Positions 8,468-17,233 of a DNA stretch of 64,000 nt are shown piece after piece; positions within the stretch are counted from its first letter, which is position 1, and each line of letters opens with the position of its first letter. The stretch comes from JAXGZG01 sp050952065 (GTDB taxonomy: Bacteria > Bacillota > Sulfobacillia > Fermentithermobacillales > Fermentithermobacillaceae): assembly GCA_050952065.1 (NCBI GenBank), contig JBMNKF010000009.1, forward strand, positions 62,001 through 126,000. The letters are read 5' to 3'. Under the pieces are notes generated by a model. It did no database searches. It saw only the letters and a list, made by a program, of their open reading frames with translations, and was not told the DNA's origin. Position numbers and translations under genes: made by a program.

Positions 8468-9340
8468 ATGTTTCTGCAAACGGCTGTAACGGGACTCGCC
8501 ATAGGCGGCATATACGCTCTCATGGCAGTGGGCTACTCGCTGGTATTCTCCATTCTAGACTTCTCCAGCTTTGCCCACGGCACAGTCATTATGTTAGGCG
8601 CTTACGCAGGGTATTTCTTACTCACTCAGGTTAGACTGCCCTTTGCCTTGGTGATTTCGGGGTCTATGGCCGTAGCCGCTGTTCTGGGATTCCTCAATGA
8701 ACGTCTAGCGTACCGCCCCCTGAGGGTCAGAAACGCCAGGCCGCTGTATTTCATGATAAGCGCTATGGGGGTCTCGATTCTCATGGAGAACCTGGTATAT
8801 GCGACCTTGGGGGCCCACTTTTACTCTTACCCGGACATCCTTGGACGCGGAATCGTGCGGATCATGGGAGCGTCCATCGGCGTATTGGATCTTTTCGCTC
8901 TGGGGTTTTCGGCCTCGGCCATCTGGGGGCTGCACTTGTACTTGCACAGAACCAAAGGGGGTGTGGCCATAAGGGCGTGCTCCTACGATATGACGGTCGC
9001 GTCCATTTGCGGTATCAGCTCTGACCGGGTGGTAGGGCTCGTTTTCTTGATTGCCGGAGGCCTTGCGGGGTTATCCGGGGTGTTTCTGGGTATGAAGTAC
9101 ATGGCGTACCCCACCATGAGGTGCATTACCAATAAAGCCTACGTAGCGGCGGTTATTGGCGGGTTGGGGAGCCTGCCCGGGGCCGTGGTGGGCGGCATCG
9201 TTCTGGGGCTTCTTGAGACCTTCGTTTCAGTCTACGTTTCATCCATCATCAGGGATGTGTTCAGTTTTTCCATGCTGGTCTTAGTGCTTTTGGTCTTGCC
9301 CAACGGTCTCATGGGGAAATCCGTAGAAGAGAAGTTGTAG
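8468..9340 (+). CDS. livH: Branched-chain amino-acid ABC permease LivH
   Basis: Inner-membrane permease of the Liv-type importer. The N terminus (GLAIGGIYALMAVGYSLVFS, then FAHGTVIMLGAY) is diagnostic of LivH, and the permease loop (VGLVFLIAGGLAGLSGV) and the GLGSLPGAVVGGIVLGLLE segment follow. About eight hydrophobic helices in 290 residues, the usual size. ATG 8468 follows GGAGG by 6 bases. First intact gene of livHMGF; the upstream receptor gene is truncated. Confidence 0.93.
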   Translation: MFLQTAVTGLAIGGIYALMAVGYSLVFSILDFSSFAHGTVIMLGAYAGYFLLTQVRLPFALVISGSMAVAAVLGFLNERLAYRPLRVRNARPLYFMISAMGVSILMENLVYATLGAHFYSYPDILGRGIVRIMGASIGVLDLFALGFSASAIWGLHLYLHRTKGGVAIRACSYDMTVASICGISSDRVVGLVFLIAGGLAGLSGVFLGMKYMAYPTMRCITNKAYVAAVIGGLGSLPGAVVGGIVLGLLETFVSVYVSSIIRDVFSFSMLVLVLLVLPNGLMGKSVEEKL

Positions 9341-9362
9341 GCATTTCTTGGGGGAGTAACCC

Positions 9363-10253
9363 ATGTATATTCGGGGCGTGTTAACCCTCGCTATGATCAA
9401 CATCATATTGGCCACCGGACTCGCAGTATTCACTGGGTTTGCGGGGCTTTTCTCACTGGGCCATGCAGCGTTCATGGCCGTAGGGGCTTACACCGCAGCA
9501 ATACTAACGTTTTTCTACAACATCCCACTCGGAGTGGCGCTCTTGGCACGTGTGTTGGCGTCTTCTGTGATGGCGGCCGCGGTGGGATACCCTACGCTGC
9601 GGACGCGACTCAGGGGAGACTACTTCGCCATCGCCACTCTGGGCATGGGGGAGGCTACCCGCGTTATCCTGGAAAACCTCAAGATCACTCAGGGCGCTCG
9701 CGGGCTTCCCGGGATTCCACAGTACACCACGCTGCCCGTGGCAGTGGCAGTGGCTCTCTCGGTGCTCATAGTCGCCAGGAACTTCGTGACGTCGGTGTAT
9801 GGGCGATGTGCGGTGGCGGTGCCAGAAGACGCCGTGGCGGCGGAAATGAGCGGGATTCACCTTCTCAAGACACGGATGATATCTTTGATGTTCTCGGCGG
9901 GCTGCGCCGGGCTCGCCGGAGGGCTTTACGCTCACTATCTCGCTTTTATCCAGCCCGTAATGTTCACGATGGTTCAGTCTACTCAGATCACGGCGGATGT
10001 TGTCTGCGGAGGGGTAGGCAGTCTCACCGGGCCCGCTGTTGCTGCTTTCATATTCACAGTGGTTCCCGAGATCCTGAGAGCCGCCAGGATATGGAGGCTC
10101 GTCATTTACGGACTGCTCTTGGTGATCATCATGGTAGTTAGGCCAGAGGGTCTCATGGGTTACCGGGACCTTAACTGGGAGAGTATGTCGCGGCTAATCT
10201 CCCGAGCGGCTTCTTGGATAAAGGGAGGGGGGGCCCGTGATGCTGGAATGTAA
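9363..10253 (+). CDS. livM: Branched-chain amino-acid ABC permease LivM
   Basis: Second permease of the Liv importer. The typical LivM features are present: GLFSLGHAAFMAVGAYTAA near residue 30, LRGDYFAIATLGMGEATRVI near 80, and a C-terminal GGVGSLTGPAVAAFIFTVVPE block. About 296 residues with eight to nine membrane segments. ATG 9363 follows a GGGGGAG site. It begins 22 bases after livH, and its end overlaps livG by 17 bases, so the operon is tightly coupled. Confidence 0.93.
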   Translation: MYIRGVLTLAMINIILATGLAVFTGFAGLFSLGHAAFMAVGAYTAAILTFFYNIPLGVALLARVLASSVMAAAVGYPTLRTRLRGDYFAIATLGMGEATRVILENLKITQGARGLPGIPQYTTLPVAVAVALSVLIVARNFVTSVYGRCAVAVPEDAVAAEMSGIHLLKTRMISLMFSAGCAGLAGGLYAHYLAFIQPVMFTMVQSTQITADVVCGGVGSLTGPAVAAFIFTVVPEILRAARIWRLVIYGLLLVIIMVVRPEGLMGYRDLNWESMSRLISRAASWIKGGGARDAGM

Positions 10254-11016
10254 GGGCCTCGGTAAAGCTTTTGGCGGTGTTGTTGCAGTGAAGGATCTGT
10301 CCTTCAACGTAAAACAAGGCGAGATTATCGGACTCATTGGACCTATCGGTGCAGGGAAGACCACTGTTTTCAATCTCATGACAGGTTTCTATCGACCTAG
10401 TGCCGGGAGTATCAAGTTCAAAGGCAAAGAAATCACGACCATGTCTCCACCTGCTATCGTCAGATCGGGCATTTCCCGGACATTCCAGAACATCCGCCTG
10501 TTCTCAAACCTAAGCGTGCTGGACAACGTGAGTACTGTTTTGTATCGCCATGCCAAGTACGGCTTTCTTGATGCGATTGTGAGAAACGGGAAGGTTCGCC
10601 GGGATGAAGACCGCATTGCCAAAGCGGCCATGTCATACCTGGATGAAGTCGGATTGACAGCACGCGCCAAAGAGAAGGCGTCCGCCCTCCCTTACGGCCT
10701 TCAGCGAAAGCTGGAACTGGCCCGGGCTTTGGCTCAGGAACCTTCGCTTCTACTTCTAGACGAGCCGGCCGCCGGTATGAATCCAGAGGAGTCTTGGGAA
10801 CTGGTGGAACTCCTTAAGCATCTAAAAGAGAGACATCAACTGACTATCATTCTCATTGAACACCACATGGACGTAGTTATGAGCCTGAGCCACCGTATTG
10901 TGGTCATGAACTTCGGAGAAAAGCTCATGGAAGGCTTGCCCGAGGAGGTTCAGACGGACTCCCGTGTCATTGAGGCTTATTTGAGGGAGGAATACGGTCA
11001 TGCTCACCGTCGATAG
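10237..11016 (+). CDS. livG: Branched-chain amino-acid ABC ATPase LivG (altered Walker A)
   Basis: ATPase subunit of the Liv importer. Walker A reads GPIGAGKTT, with Ile where family members almost always have Asn (GPNGAGKTT); the Lys and Thr that bind nucleotide are intact. RTFQNIRLF (Q-loop), LPYGLQRKLELARALA (signature region), LLLLDEPAAGMNP (Walker B) and IEHHMDVV (switch His) follow, all LivG-like. Start is GTG 10237 or the adjacent ATG 10240, behind GGGAGGGGGG. Overlaps livM at the 5' end and livF at the 3' end by 17 bases each. Confidence 0.92.
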   Translation: MMLECKGLGKAFGGVVAVKDLSFNVKQGEIIGLIGPIGAGKTTVFNLMTGFYRPSAGSIKFKGKEITTMSPPAIVRSGISRTFQNIRLFSNLSVLDNVSTVLYRHAKYGFLDAIVRNGKVRRDEDRIAKAAMSYLDEVGLTARAKEKASALPYGLQRKLELARALAQEPSLLLLDEPAAGMNPEESWELVELLKHLKERHQLTIILIEHHMDVVMSLSHRIVVMNFGEKLMEGLPEEVQTDSRVIEAYLREEYGHAHRR

Positions 11017-11731
11017 CATCTCGGTGTTCTACGGTCGCGTTCAGGCGCTGGACAGAGTGTCCCTCAGGGTGAAACCGGGGGAGATCGTTGCGATCATAGG
11101 ACCAAACGGCGCCGGCAAGTCTACTCTTATGTGGACACTCATGGGGGTTAACAAGCCTAAAGAAGGAAGGATTTCGTTCAAAGGCAGACCTTTGCTCGGC
11201 TCCCCGGACCGGGTAGCCTCTTTGGGGATTTCTCTTGTGCCCGAGCGCAGACGCCTTTTTGCCAATCTGACTGTCATGGAAAACCTGTCCATCCGGGCCT
11301 ACCTCAGGAAGTCAGACAGGACGGTGAGAAGTGACATCGAAACGGTGTTTGAATTGTTCCCTGTTCTCAAGGCACGATTGGGGCAGTATGCGGGGACACT
11401 CAGCGGAGGGGAACAGCAGATGTTGGCCATAGGCAGAGCCATTATGGCACGTCCTGCACTCTTGCTCTTGGACGAACCGTCTCTGGGATTGGCTCCAGCC
11501 CTTACGTCGGAAGTATTTAGAGCCATCGTCCGAGTGAGGAGGCAAGGGACTGCTATTCTCTTAGCTGAACAGAACGCCTACAGGGCCTTGGAGATGGCAG
11601 ACACGGCTTACGTTATGAACGCGGGGAGAGTCGTGCTGGAGGGTACGGGCAAGGAGGTTCTCGAGAGTTCTTTGGTAGAATCGGCATACCTTGCGAACCC
11701 GAATAATCCCAAGACGCCCGGCATCCCGTAG
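11000..11731 (+). CDS. livF: Branched-chain amino-acid ABC ATPase LivF
   Basis: Second ATPase subunit. GPNGAGKSTLM (Walker A), VPERRRLFANLTVMENL, LSGGEQQMLAIGRA (ABC signature), LLLLDEPSLGLAP (Walker B) and the LLAEQN switch region define LivF. About 243 residues, normal length. Start overlaps the end of livG; GAGGGAGG lies just upstream. Last gene of the operon; no strong terminator is evident in the 150 bases after it. Confidence 0.94.
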   Translation: MLTVDSISVFYGRVQALDRVSLRVKPGEIVAIIGPNGAGKSTLMWTLMGVNKPKEGRISFKGRPLLGSPDRVASLGISLVPERRRLFANLTVMENLSIRAYLRKSDRTVRSDIETVFELFPVLKARLGQYAGTLSGGEQQMLAIGRAIMARPALLLLDEPSLGLAPALTSEVFRAIVRVRRQGTAILLAEQNAYRALEMADTAYVMNAGRVVLEGTGKEVLESSLVESAYLANPNNPKTPGIP

Positions 11732-11885
11732 ACCCGATCCGGGACCCGGTGCACCCACATTGACGCGCTTGACTGCGATATATATCAACGCAAGCAATGA
11801 AAACCGGCAAGGCTAGTGGATTCACCGTGTCGGAAATCTCGAGGAGGCGATTTGGTTGCCAACACTCACAAAGGGAGGGCGAAAG

Positions 11886-13880
11886 ATGAGACGGCGGACT
11901 ATTGTGCCGCTATTGGCTCTGATTCTGACGATCTCAATGATCCTGGCCATCCCGGCTTCCACCCAAGCTAAGGCCAATGGCAAAGGTTGGGGCAGACTCA
12001 AAGATCTTGACAAGTTTATGAAGAAGCTCGCCAAGAGCGTGGAGAAGTTCTCGGACCTTCGTTTTGCCGACTGGAAAGACGCCGAGTGGGCAATTGAGTG
12101 CATAGCCAAGATGAGAGGCTTGGGGATCATCAACGGATACGGCGGCAACATATTCAAGCCCTCACAAGCTGTGTCCCAGTCTGAAGTGCTTACAATGATG
12201 GTACGGGCCTTCGACTTGGAGAATAGGGCCAAGGAGTTGGCCGACAGGTTTTCAGGCTTCTACGTGCAGGTCGATAAACATCACGACCGCGATGACGACA
12301 ATGCAAGGCACTACATTCTTGACGGTCTAGTTCTGCCGGTAGTACCTTCGTCGGCAAGATGGGCGTTAGGTTACATCCTTGTGGCTGTGGACGAAGGATG
12401 GGTTAAGATCTCAGAACTGAACCCGCAGGCGTCCGCAAGCCGGGAGTGGGTAGCCATGGTTATGGTTAGAGCACTTGGGCATGAAGATCAGGCTCAGGCC
12501 AAGATGAATGCCCCGCTTCCCTTCACTGACGCCAAAGCAGTGTCAAAGGACCGCGTGGGATACGTGGCCGAGGCGGTAGCCATGGGTCTCTTCAACGGAT
12601 ATCCAAACGGCAGTTTCCAGCCCAAGAAGTCTGTGAGCAGGGCCGAAATGGCCGCCATCCTTGAAAGATTCCTGGAAGATGAGCTTCCAGACCATACAGA
12701 TTTCCGAGTAAAAGGCCAGGTGACGTCGGTATCTTCTACGAGCATTGGGCTACAGACTGCCGGGGGGCAGAAGATCACTCTGACTATCTCCAGGGACGTT
12801 TTGGTGACCCTGGGCGGTAAGGCCGTATCCTTGGATAGGGTGAAGGCCCAAGATACGGTCGAGGTGCTTACAAACGGAAAAGGTGTTGCTTTGCTCATCG
12901 CGATAAAGAAGGAGGCAGCATCACCCAGTTCCGAGGTCATAGGCGAGATAGTTGCGCTCATTTGGCCGCCTGCTCTAACGCTGGATGTGGACGGGCAACC
13001 CACCAATGTGACCATAGAGCTGGCGACAGACTGCGCGATCACGGAAGGCACAAAGACAATAAGCTTCGAGAGTCTTGGCTGGGGCGACAGGGTCAGAGTC
13101 AAGCTCATATCCGGGAAAGCCGTGGAGATCGCTGTAGTGGCGCGAAAAGGCACCATTGAGACCATCAGCGGTATCGTGTCAAATGTGTCCATACGCAACA
13201 GTGGGTCAACAATAACCTTGGCTATGTCGAACACATCTACATCAAACACAGCGTTCCGGGAAATCAACCTTGCCTCGGACGTTGAGGTAAAATACGGAGA
13301 GCGCACTCTGGGTGTCGGCGATATTAGGGTAGGCGACAGCGTTACCGTCAGGATTGACAACGGAAGAGCGACTTTGGTCACGATCGTGTCTAGAGGCACA
13401 GGTGTAAGGACTATCACGGGGGTTGTCAAGGGGCTGTCCATTAGCACATCCAGTTATACTATCACCGTGGCCACTTCCAATACGAGCGAACGCAAAATCC
13501 AAGTATCACCCACAGTTATGGTTAGATACGGCGACAACACCCTGAGGTTCGATGACGTACTCGTAGGCGATACCGTCACTCTCCAAGTGCAAGACGATGT
13601 GTGTTTCTCGATCACGATTACCGGTAGGGAGAGCACCTGGGGCGATGTTGGCGGCACCATCAAGACGATTACACAAACCGCGGACGGCACCACACTTCTC
13701 CTAGACAGGGGTTCCGAATCTGACGTCAGGGTGAAGTTGGCTTCGAAAGTCACCATAACCTACGGTAATACTACTCTGAAACCCATTGACTTAAGGCCGG
13801 GCGATGTGGTTCGGGTCAAACTAGAGAATGGTCTGGCAACCGAGATCAGGATTATGTCTAAGGTCGCTACCGGAAGTTAG
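11886..13880 (+). CDS. Secreted SLH-domain protein with five C-terminal beta repeats
   Basis: Residues 1-30 form a signal peptide (MRRRTIVPLLALILTISM, cleavage near STQAKA). Three S-layer-homology segments follow over residues 45-270; GLGIINGYGGNIFKP and AMGLFNGYPNGSFQPKKSVS are typical and would anchor the protein to secondary cell-wall polymer. The rest (about 280-665) holds five repeats of 70-80 residues, each ending in a V(K/R)(V/L)-x4-G-x-A-x3-(I/V) turn, predicted all-beta. Repeat units contain a GDxVxV(R/K) motif. Start ATG 11886 sits behind GGGAGGGC; an upstream in-frame TTG is unlikely. Monocistronic, probably a surface structural protein. Confidence 0.88.
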   Translation: MRRRTIVPLLALILTISMILAIPASTQAKANGKGWGRLKDLDKFMKKLAKSVEKFSDLRFADWKDAEWAIECIAKMRGLGIINGYGGNIFKPSQAVSQSEVLTMMVRAFDLENRAKELADRFSGFYVQVDKHHDRDDDNARHYILDGLVLPVVPSSARWALGYILVAVDEGWVKISELNPQASASREWVAMVMVRALGHEDQAQAKMNAPLPFTDAKAVSKDRVGYVAEAVAMGLFNGYPNGSFQPKKSVSRAEMAAILERFLEDELPDHTDFRVKGQVTSVSSTSIGLQTAGGQKITLTISRDVLVTLGGKAVSLDRVKAQDTVEVLTNGKGVALLIAIKKEAASPSSEVIGEIVALIWPPALTLDVDGQPTNVTIELATDCAITEGTKTISFESLGWGDRVRVKLISGKAVEIAVVARKGTIETISGIVSNVSIRNSGSTITLAMSNTSTSNTAFREINLASDVEVKYGERTLGVGDIRVGDSVTVRIDNGRATLVTIVSRGTGVRTITGVVKGLSISTSSYTITVATSNTSERKIQVSPTVMVRYGDNTLRFDDVLVGDTVTLQVQDDVCFSITITGRESTWGDVGGTIKTITQTADGTTLLLDRGSESDVRVKLASKVTITYGNTTLKPIDLRPGDVVRVKLENGLATEIRIMSKVATGS

Positions 13881-13948
13881 GATAGAGGCTTTAGGCTCCT
13901 GGCGCCACAGGTTGTCGGAGCAACGAGTCTTGAGTTCATCAGGAAGGG

Positions 13949-13985
13949 CTTGGGCAGGGTTCCCGTTGTGGGGATCCTGCCCAAG
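13949..13985. terminator. Strong hairpin after the SLH gene
   Basis: A 10-bp perfect stem (CTTGGGCAGG / CCTGCCCAAG) encloses 17 bases that can pair further (TCCC with GGGG). It lies 70 bases after the SLH stop and before pepV. The following TGTCTTG is only weakly T-rich. Confidence 0.55.
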
Positions 13986-14113
13986 TGTCTTGAGCGAGAC
14001 TACCCGGTTCTCCCACGGTTATTCAAGGGTGCTGCAGGATAATGGCTGTGGACCCGGAACACTCATTGGGAGATGATCATGAGTGTCTCAAAAGGAAGAA
14101 AGGAAGGGGACCC

Positions 14114-15565
14114 ATGCAAGACAAGCAATTCGCGTCCTATCTTGATTCGTGGCTTCCTGAGCATGAGGAGGAAATCGTGCAATCGCTAATTGACTTGCTC
14201 GGGATAAACAGTGTGGGAGCGAAGGGATCTCCGGGAAAGCCGTTCGGGCAGGAGGTAGACCGGGCCCTCAATTGGTTTGTTGACAAAGCTCAAGGTTTCG
14301 GTATGAAAACCAGGAATGTTGAGGGCTATGCGGCTCACGCAGAAATCGGTGCCGGCCAAGAGATGGCTATGGCGTTGACCCACATAGACATTGTTCCCGC
14401 CGGTTCTGGCTGGTCACGAAACCCTTTTGGCGAGGTGTTCGGAGACCAAATATACGGGCGTGGCTCTCAGGACAATAAGGGGCCAACGGTTGCTTGCCTG
14501 TATGCCCTTCGGGCCATCAAGGAATCTGGTGCTCCATTGAAGCGCCGTATCCGCCACGTGGTCGGGGGCAACGAAGAGTCGGGTTTTCGCTGCGTACAGC
14601 ACTATTTTGAGGTGGAGGAGAAACCAACCTACGGGTTTTCCCCTGATGCCGCTTTCCCTCTGGTTTTCGCCGAGAAAGGCTCCATGAACATACAGGTCGA
14701 GTTCGACCTCCCTGATGTCACAACGGCTACTGCCGATTGCCACCTTGTGGACTTGTACGGCGGTGAGCGTCCCAACATCGTGGCGGCAAAGGCAACGGCC
14801 GTTCTCAAGGTGCCACAAAGCCATGAGGACGAGATTATCGCAATGCTTGAGGAACAGGTGGAAGGCGCCAGACAGTCCGTGGGAGGGCCGGGGCTCCTTG
14901 AGTTCGCGTTTACCAAGGAGCCTGGTTGTTTGGTAGTGACTGCTTCTGGAAAAGCCGCTCACGCTGCCGACCCTGATCAGGGTACAAACGCTTTAACTGC
15001 GTTGTGTTTCGTCTTGGGGAGGATGGGTCCCAGACTCGCCGTTTCGGACGCTTTGAGATTCGCGGGCGAGGCCGGGCATATTCACGGCAAGGGTCTCTGT
15101 CTCGAGTCGCAAGACGACATATCGGGCCGACTCACCTGCAACCTAGGCACGGCGACGGTGGATGCGAAAGGCGACGCCAAGACAGTCCGCGCCATATACA
15201 ACATACGCTATCCTGTTAAAGTCTCCGGCGAAGAACTCAAGCGCAGGGCTGAAAACTGCCCAAGACCTGATTATGTGAGACTTACGGTGCTTAGCGTTGG
15301 AAAGCCGCACTACACCGATCCCGACTCTTTCCTAGTGAAATCGCTGCTCAAAATATACAGGGAGGAAACAGGAGACCTATCATCGCCTCCTATTGCCATT
15401 GGAGGCGGCACCTACGCCAAAGTCATTCCCGGAGGAGTGGCTTTTGGTCCATCCAAGCCCGGTGCACCTGAACTGGCTCATCAAGCCGACGAGAGGATAG
15501 CCTTGGACGACTTGCTTCAGTTGGTGCGAATATACGCCAGGGCCCTGTTTGCCCTAGCCACTTAG
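14114..15565 (+). CDS. pepV: M20-family dipeptidase, PepV type
   Basis: Cytoplasmic zinc dipeptidase with broad specificity. Metal ligands and catalytic residues are visible: His90 and Asp92 in LTHIDIVPAG, Asp120 in GRGSQDNKGPT, Glu154-Glu155 in GGNEESGF, Asp178 in SPDAAFPL, and a C-terminal His in ELAHQADE. The large lid domain typical of PepV lies between. 483 residues, the usual length. ATG 14114 follows GGAAGGGGA. It is alone on the plus strand, converging with the F420-ligase-like gene. It fits the general peptide-use theme of the window. Confidence 0.9.
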   Translation: MQDKQFASYLDSWLPEHEEEIVQSLIDLLGINSVGAKGSPGKPFGQEVDRALNWFVDKAQGFGMKTRNVEGYAAHAEIGAGQEMAMALTHIDIVPAGSGWSRNPFGEVFGDQIYGRGSQDNKGPTVACLYALRAIKESGAPLKRRIRHVVGGNEESGFRCVQHYFEVEEKPTYGFSPDAAFPLVFAEKGSMNIQVEFDLPDVTTATADCHLVDLYGGERPNIVAAKATAVLKVPQSHEDEIIAMLEEQVEGARQSVGGPGLLEFAFTKEPGCLVVTASGKAAHAADPDQGTNALTALCFVLGRMGPRLAVSDALRFAGEAGHIHGKGLCLESQDDISGRLTCNLGTATVDAKGDAKTVRAIYNIRYPVKVSGEELKRRAENCPRPDYVRLTVLSVGKPHYTDPDSFLVKSLLKIYREETGDLSSPPIAIGGGTYAKVIPGGVAFGPSKPGAPELAHQADERIALDDLLQLVRIYARALFALAT

Positions 15566-15617
15566 GGCTTAAGCCGTACTTGGTACGTGCGCCGGGAGCG
15601 GGCGCAGAAGGCGGTTG

Positions 15618-16310
15618 TCACGCGCACCTCTCCCGGCGTCTGGGTTTGATGATGACGAGAGGCGTCTTTTGGTCGTCGTTTCCAAAGGGGTTAGTTTTGA
15701 GGAGATCTTTGATGAAAGCCTCTCGGTCAGGAGAGAGGTGTAGACTCGATCCCAAGACATCCACAGACCCTTTGTCGTTGACGTCCAGGATAAGTGTCCA
15801 GAGCCCGGTTTTGCGCCAGACTCTTCTAGCGGTGGCGTTGGGGTCCTTGGGGCCCAAGATGATGCTGCGGTCGTAGGGCGGCATGGTGCCTCCAGAGTCG
15901 TCGATTTCTGCCACTTGATGTCCGGCTACCCTAAAAAACAATCCGGGCCTTCTAAGGATCTTGCCCACCAGCCCTGCAGCTGCTGCCAACAGGATTCTTG
16001 GCACACCTACCATGTTCATGGCGACTTGCATTGACCGGGGCGCAGATATGGAAGCGTCAGGATGGGCAAACCGTGCTACGAATCTGGCCAGCCAGCTGGG
16101 TTCTACAGTCTCTGGCGCTATTGCTCTACCCTGAGTGATGGCTACCACCGATTCCGCTACGCCCACGATATCTCCAGGTTCAGCGACGCTCTTGGCGTAT
16201 TTCCCGACGACCTCCGCGATATCGTCTCTCTCTGTAACCAAGTGCGTCCGGATTCTATACACGATGGCCGAATCCCACTTCTCTTTGTGGTGTTGGGAGG
16301 GGTTTGTCAT
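15618..16310 (-). CDS. Coenzyme F420-0:L-glutamate ligase-like protein
   Basis: Resembles the CofE fold (F420_ligase family): YRIRTHLVTERDD at the start, EPGDIVGVAESVVAITQGR near residue 50 and a C-terminal NPFG-x-DDQKTPL block. True CofE adds glutamate to F420-0, but Bacillota without F420 carry relatives whose amide-ligase substrate is unknown, and no F420 genes are seen in this window. ATG 16310 overlaps the TGA of the amidase gene (ATGA), so the two are translationally coupled. It is the last gene of the decarboxylase-amidase-ligase operon, which hints at a cell-wall or amino-acid-conjugating role (inference). Confidence 0.8.
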   Translation of the reverse strand: MTNPSQHHKEKWDSAIVYRIRTHLVTERDDIAEVVGKYAKSVAEPGDIVGVAESVVAITQGRAIAPETVEPSWLARFVARFAHPDASISAPRSMQVAMNMVGVPRILLAAAAGLVGKILRRPGLFFRVAGHQVAEIDDSGGTMPPYDRSIILGPKDPNATARRVWRKTGLWTLILDVNDKGSVDVLGSSLHLSPDREAFIKDLLKTNPFGNDDQKTPLVIIKPRRRERCA

Positions 16311-17233
16311 GACGCTTTCCTCCTGGACGCCAGAATCCACCTGTGGATGCCGTTGTAGATGGCTTGACCTATTCGCTTACGGAAAAGAGGCGCACGGAAG
16401 TTGGCTTCATCCACGAAATGAGTTAGGCATAGGGGTTCTATCTGTGCTACAGGAAACGGCGTGCTATCCCATATAGCATCCGGTAGGGCTCCCGGCCCTT
16501 CGATTCGAATGCCCATCCTCTCCAAGAGGGCTTCACCGATGTTCATGCCCAAGGACACCGATTGGCCGCATCCCTTCTTGGCAAACCACCGGTACTTCTG
16601 CCAGTGGGGATCTCTATGGCCAGATACGTGCACTTGGACGCACAGTTCTGCCGATCGATTCCGTAGAGTGCGGAGACGTTCTTCGTGGCCGATTGTGGCA
16701 TCATCCGTCCGAGTCATTACCGGTACGGCACCGCAGCCCAGCAACAGGTCTTGGAGTTCTCTGGCGATTGACATTGAAACATCCTTTTCCAAGAGGTTTA
16801 CGGGGCCTTTCACCCCACGGTCTTTGCCGCCGTGGCCCGGATCGATGCCGATGATGCGCCCTTGGAACACCTGCCTGAGTGGTTCTCTTGGAAATACGAA
16901 CCGAGTCAGATGGGGAGTGCCCGGACTCTCGTCTTTTTCCGGGACAACAGGGTGCTCCAACGTGATGGTTACGTGGATTGAGTTTGGCCTCTCCTGCAGC
17001 ACCTCAAACTTCCTCACTAGGCCGTCTGCTACCAGAATATGATCCGGGGCCATAACGAGGTTGGCCTTCTCCATTACAACTGTGATCTCGTAATCGCCTT
17101 CCGCAGTCTGCCGCGGTTTTCCTATTGTAACCCCGCCGGGAATTGACGTTGACTCGAAACATATCCGCGAAACAGGGTTACCTACCGAAGACAACCCTAC
17201 TTCTGGCCACGCGTTTAGCACTTTGGAGGTCAC
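16307..17233 (-). CDS. N-acetylmuramoyl-L-alanine amidase (Amidase_3)
   Basis: Cleaves the bond between muramic acid and the stem peptide. The catalytic domain begins at IIGIDPGHGGKDRG (zinc His), followed by LEKDVSMSIARELQ with the Glu ligand, VMTRTDD, and a QVHVSGHRD block corresponding to the usual SIHxN. The first 120 residues resemble an AMIN-like beta domain. No signal peptide is visible, unusual for the family: the protein may act in the mother cell, use another export path, or have a misassigned start. ATGA overlaps exist at both ends (decarboxylase upstream, F420-ligase-like downstream). Confidence 0.87.
   Translation of the reverse strand: MTSKVLNAWPEVGLSSVGNPVSRICFESTSIPGGVTIGKPRQTAEGDYEITVVMEKANLVMAPDHILVADGLVRKFEVLQERPNSIHVTITLEHPVVPEKDESPGTPHLTRFVFPREPLRQVFQGRIIGIDPGHGGKDRGVKGPVNLLEKDVSMSIARELQDLLLGCGAVPVMTRTDDATIGHEERLRTLRNRSAELCVQVHVSGHRDPHWQKYRWFAKKGCGQSVSLGMNIGEALLERMGIRIEGPGALPDAIWDSTPFPVAQIEPLCLTHFVDEANFRAPLFRKRIGQAIYNGIHRWILASRRKAS

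Noticed and set aside
12494..13447. 317-residue open frame on the minus strand inside the SLH gene
   Set aside because: Low-complexity Thr/Ser/Val product fully antisense to a protein with a signal peptide and SLH domains; no ribosome-binding site or homology.
15618..16310. Evidence for F420 metabolism
   Set aside because: Only a CofE-like protein is present; Bacillota without F420 carry the same family and no other pathway gene is here.
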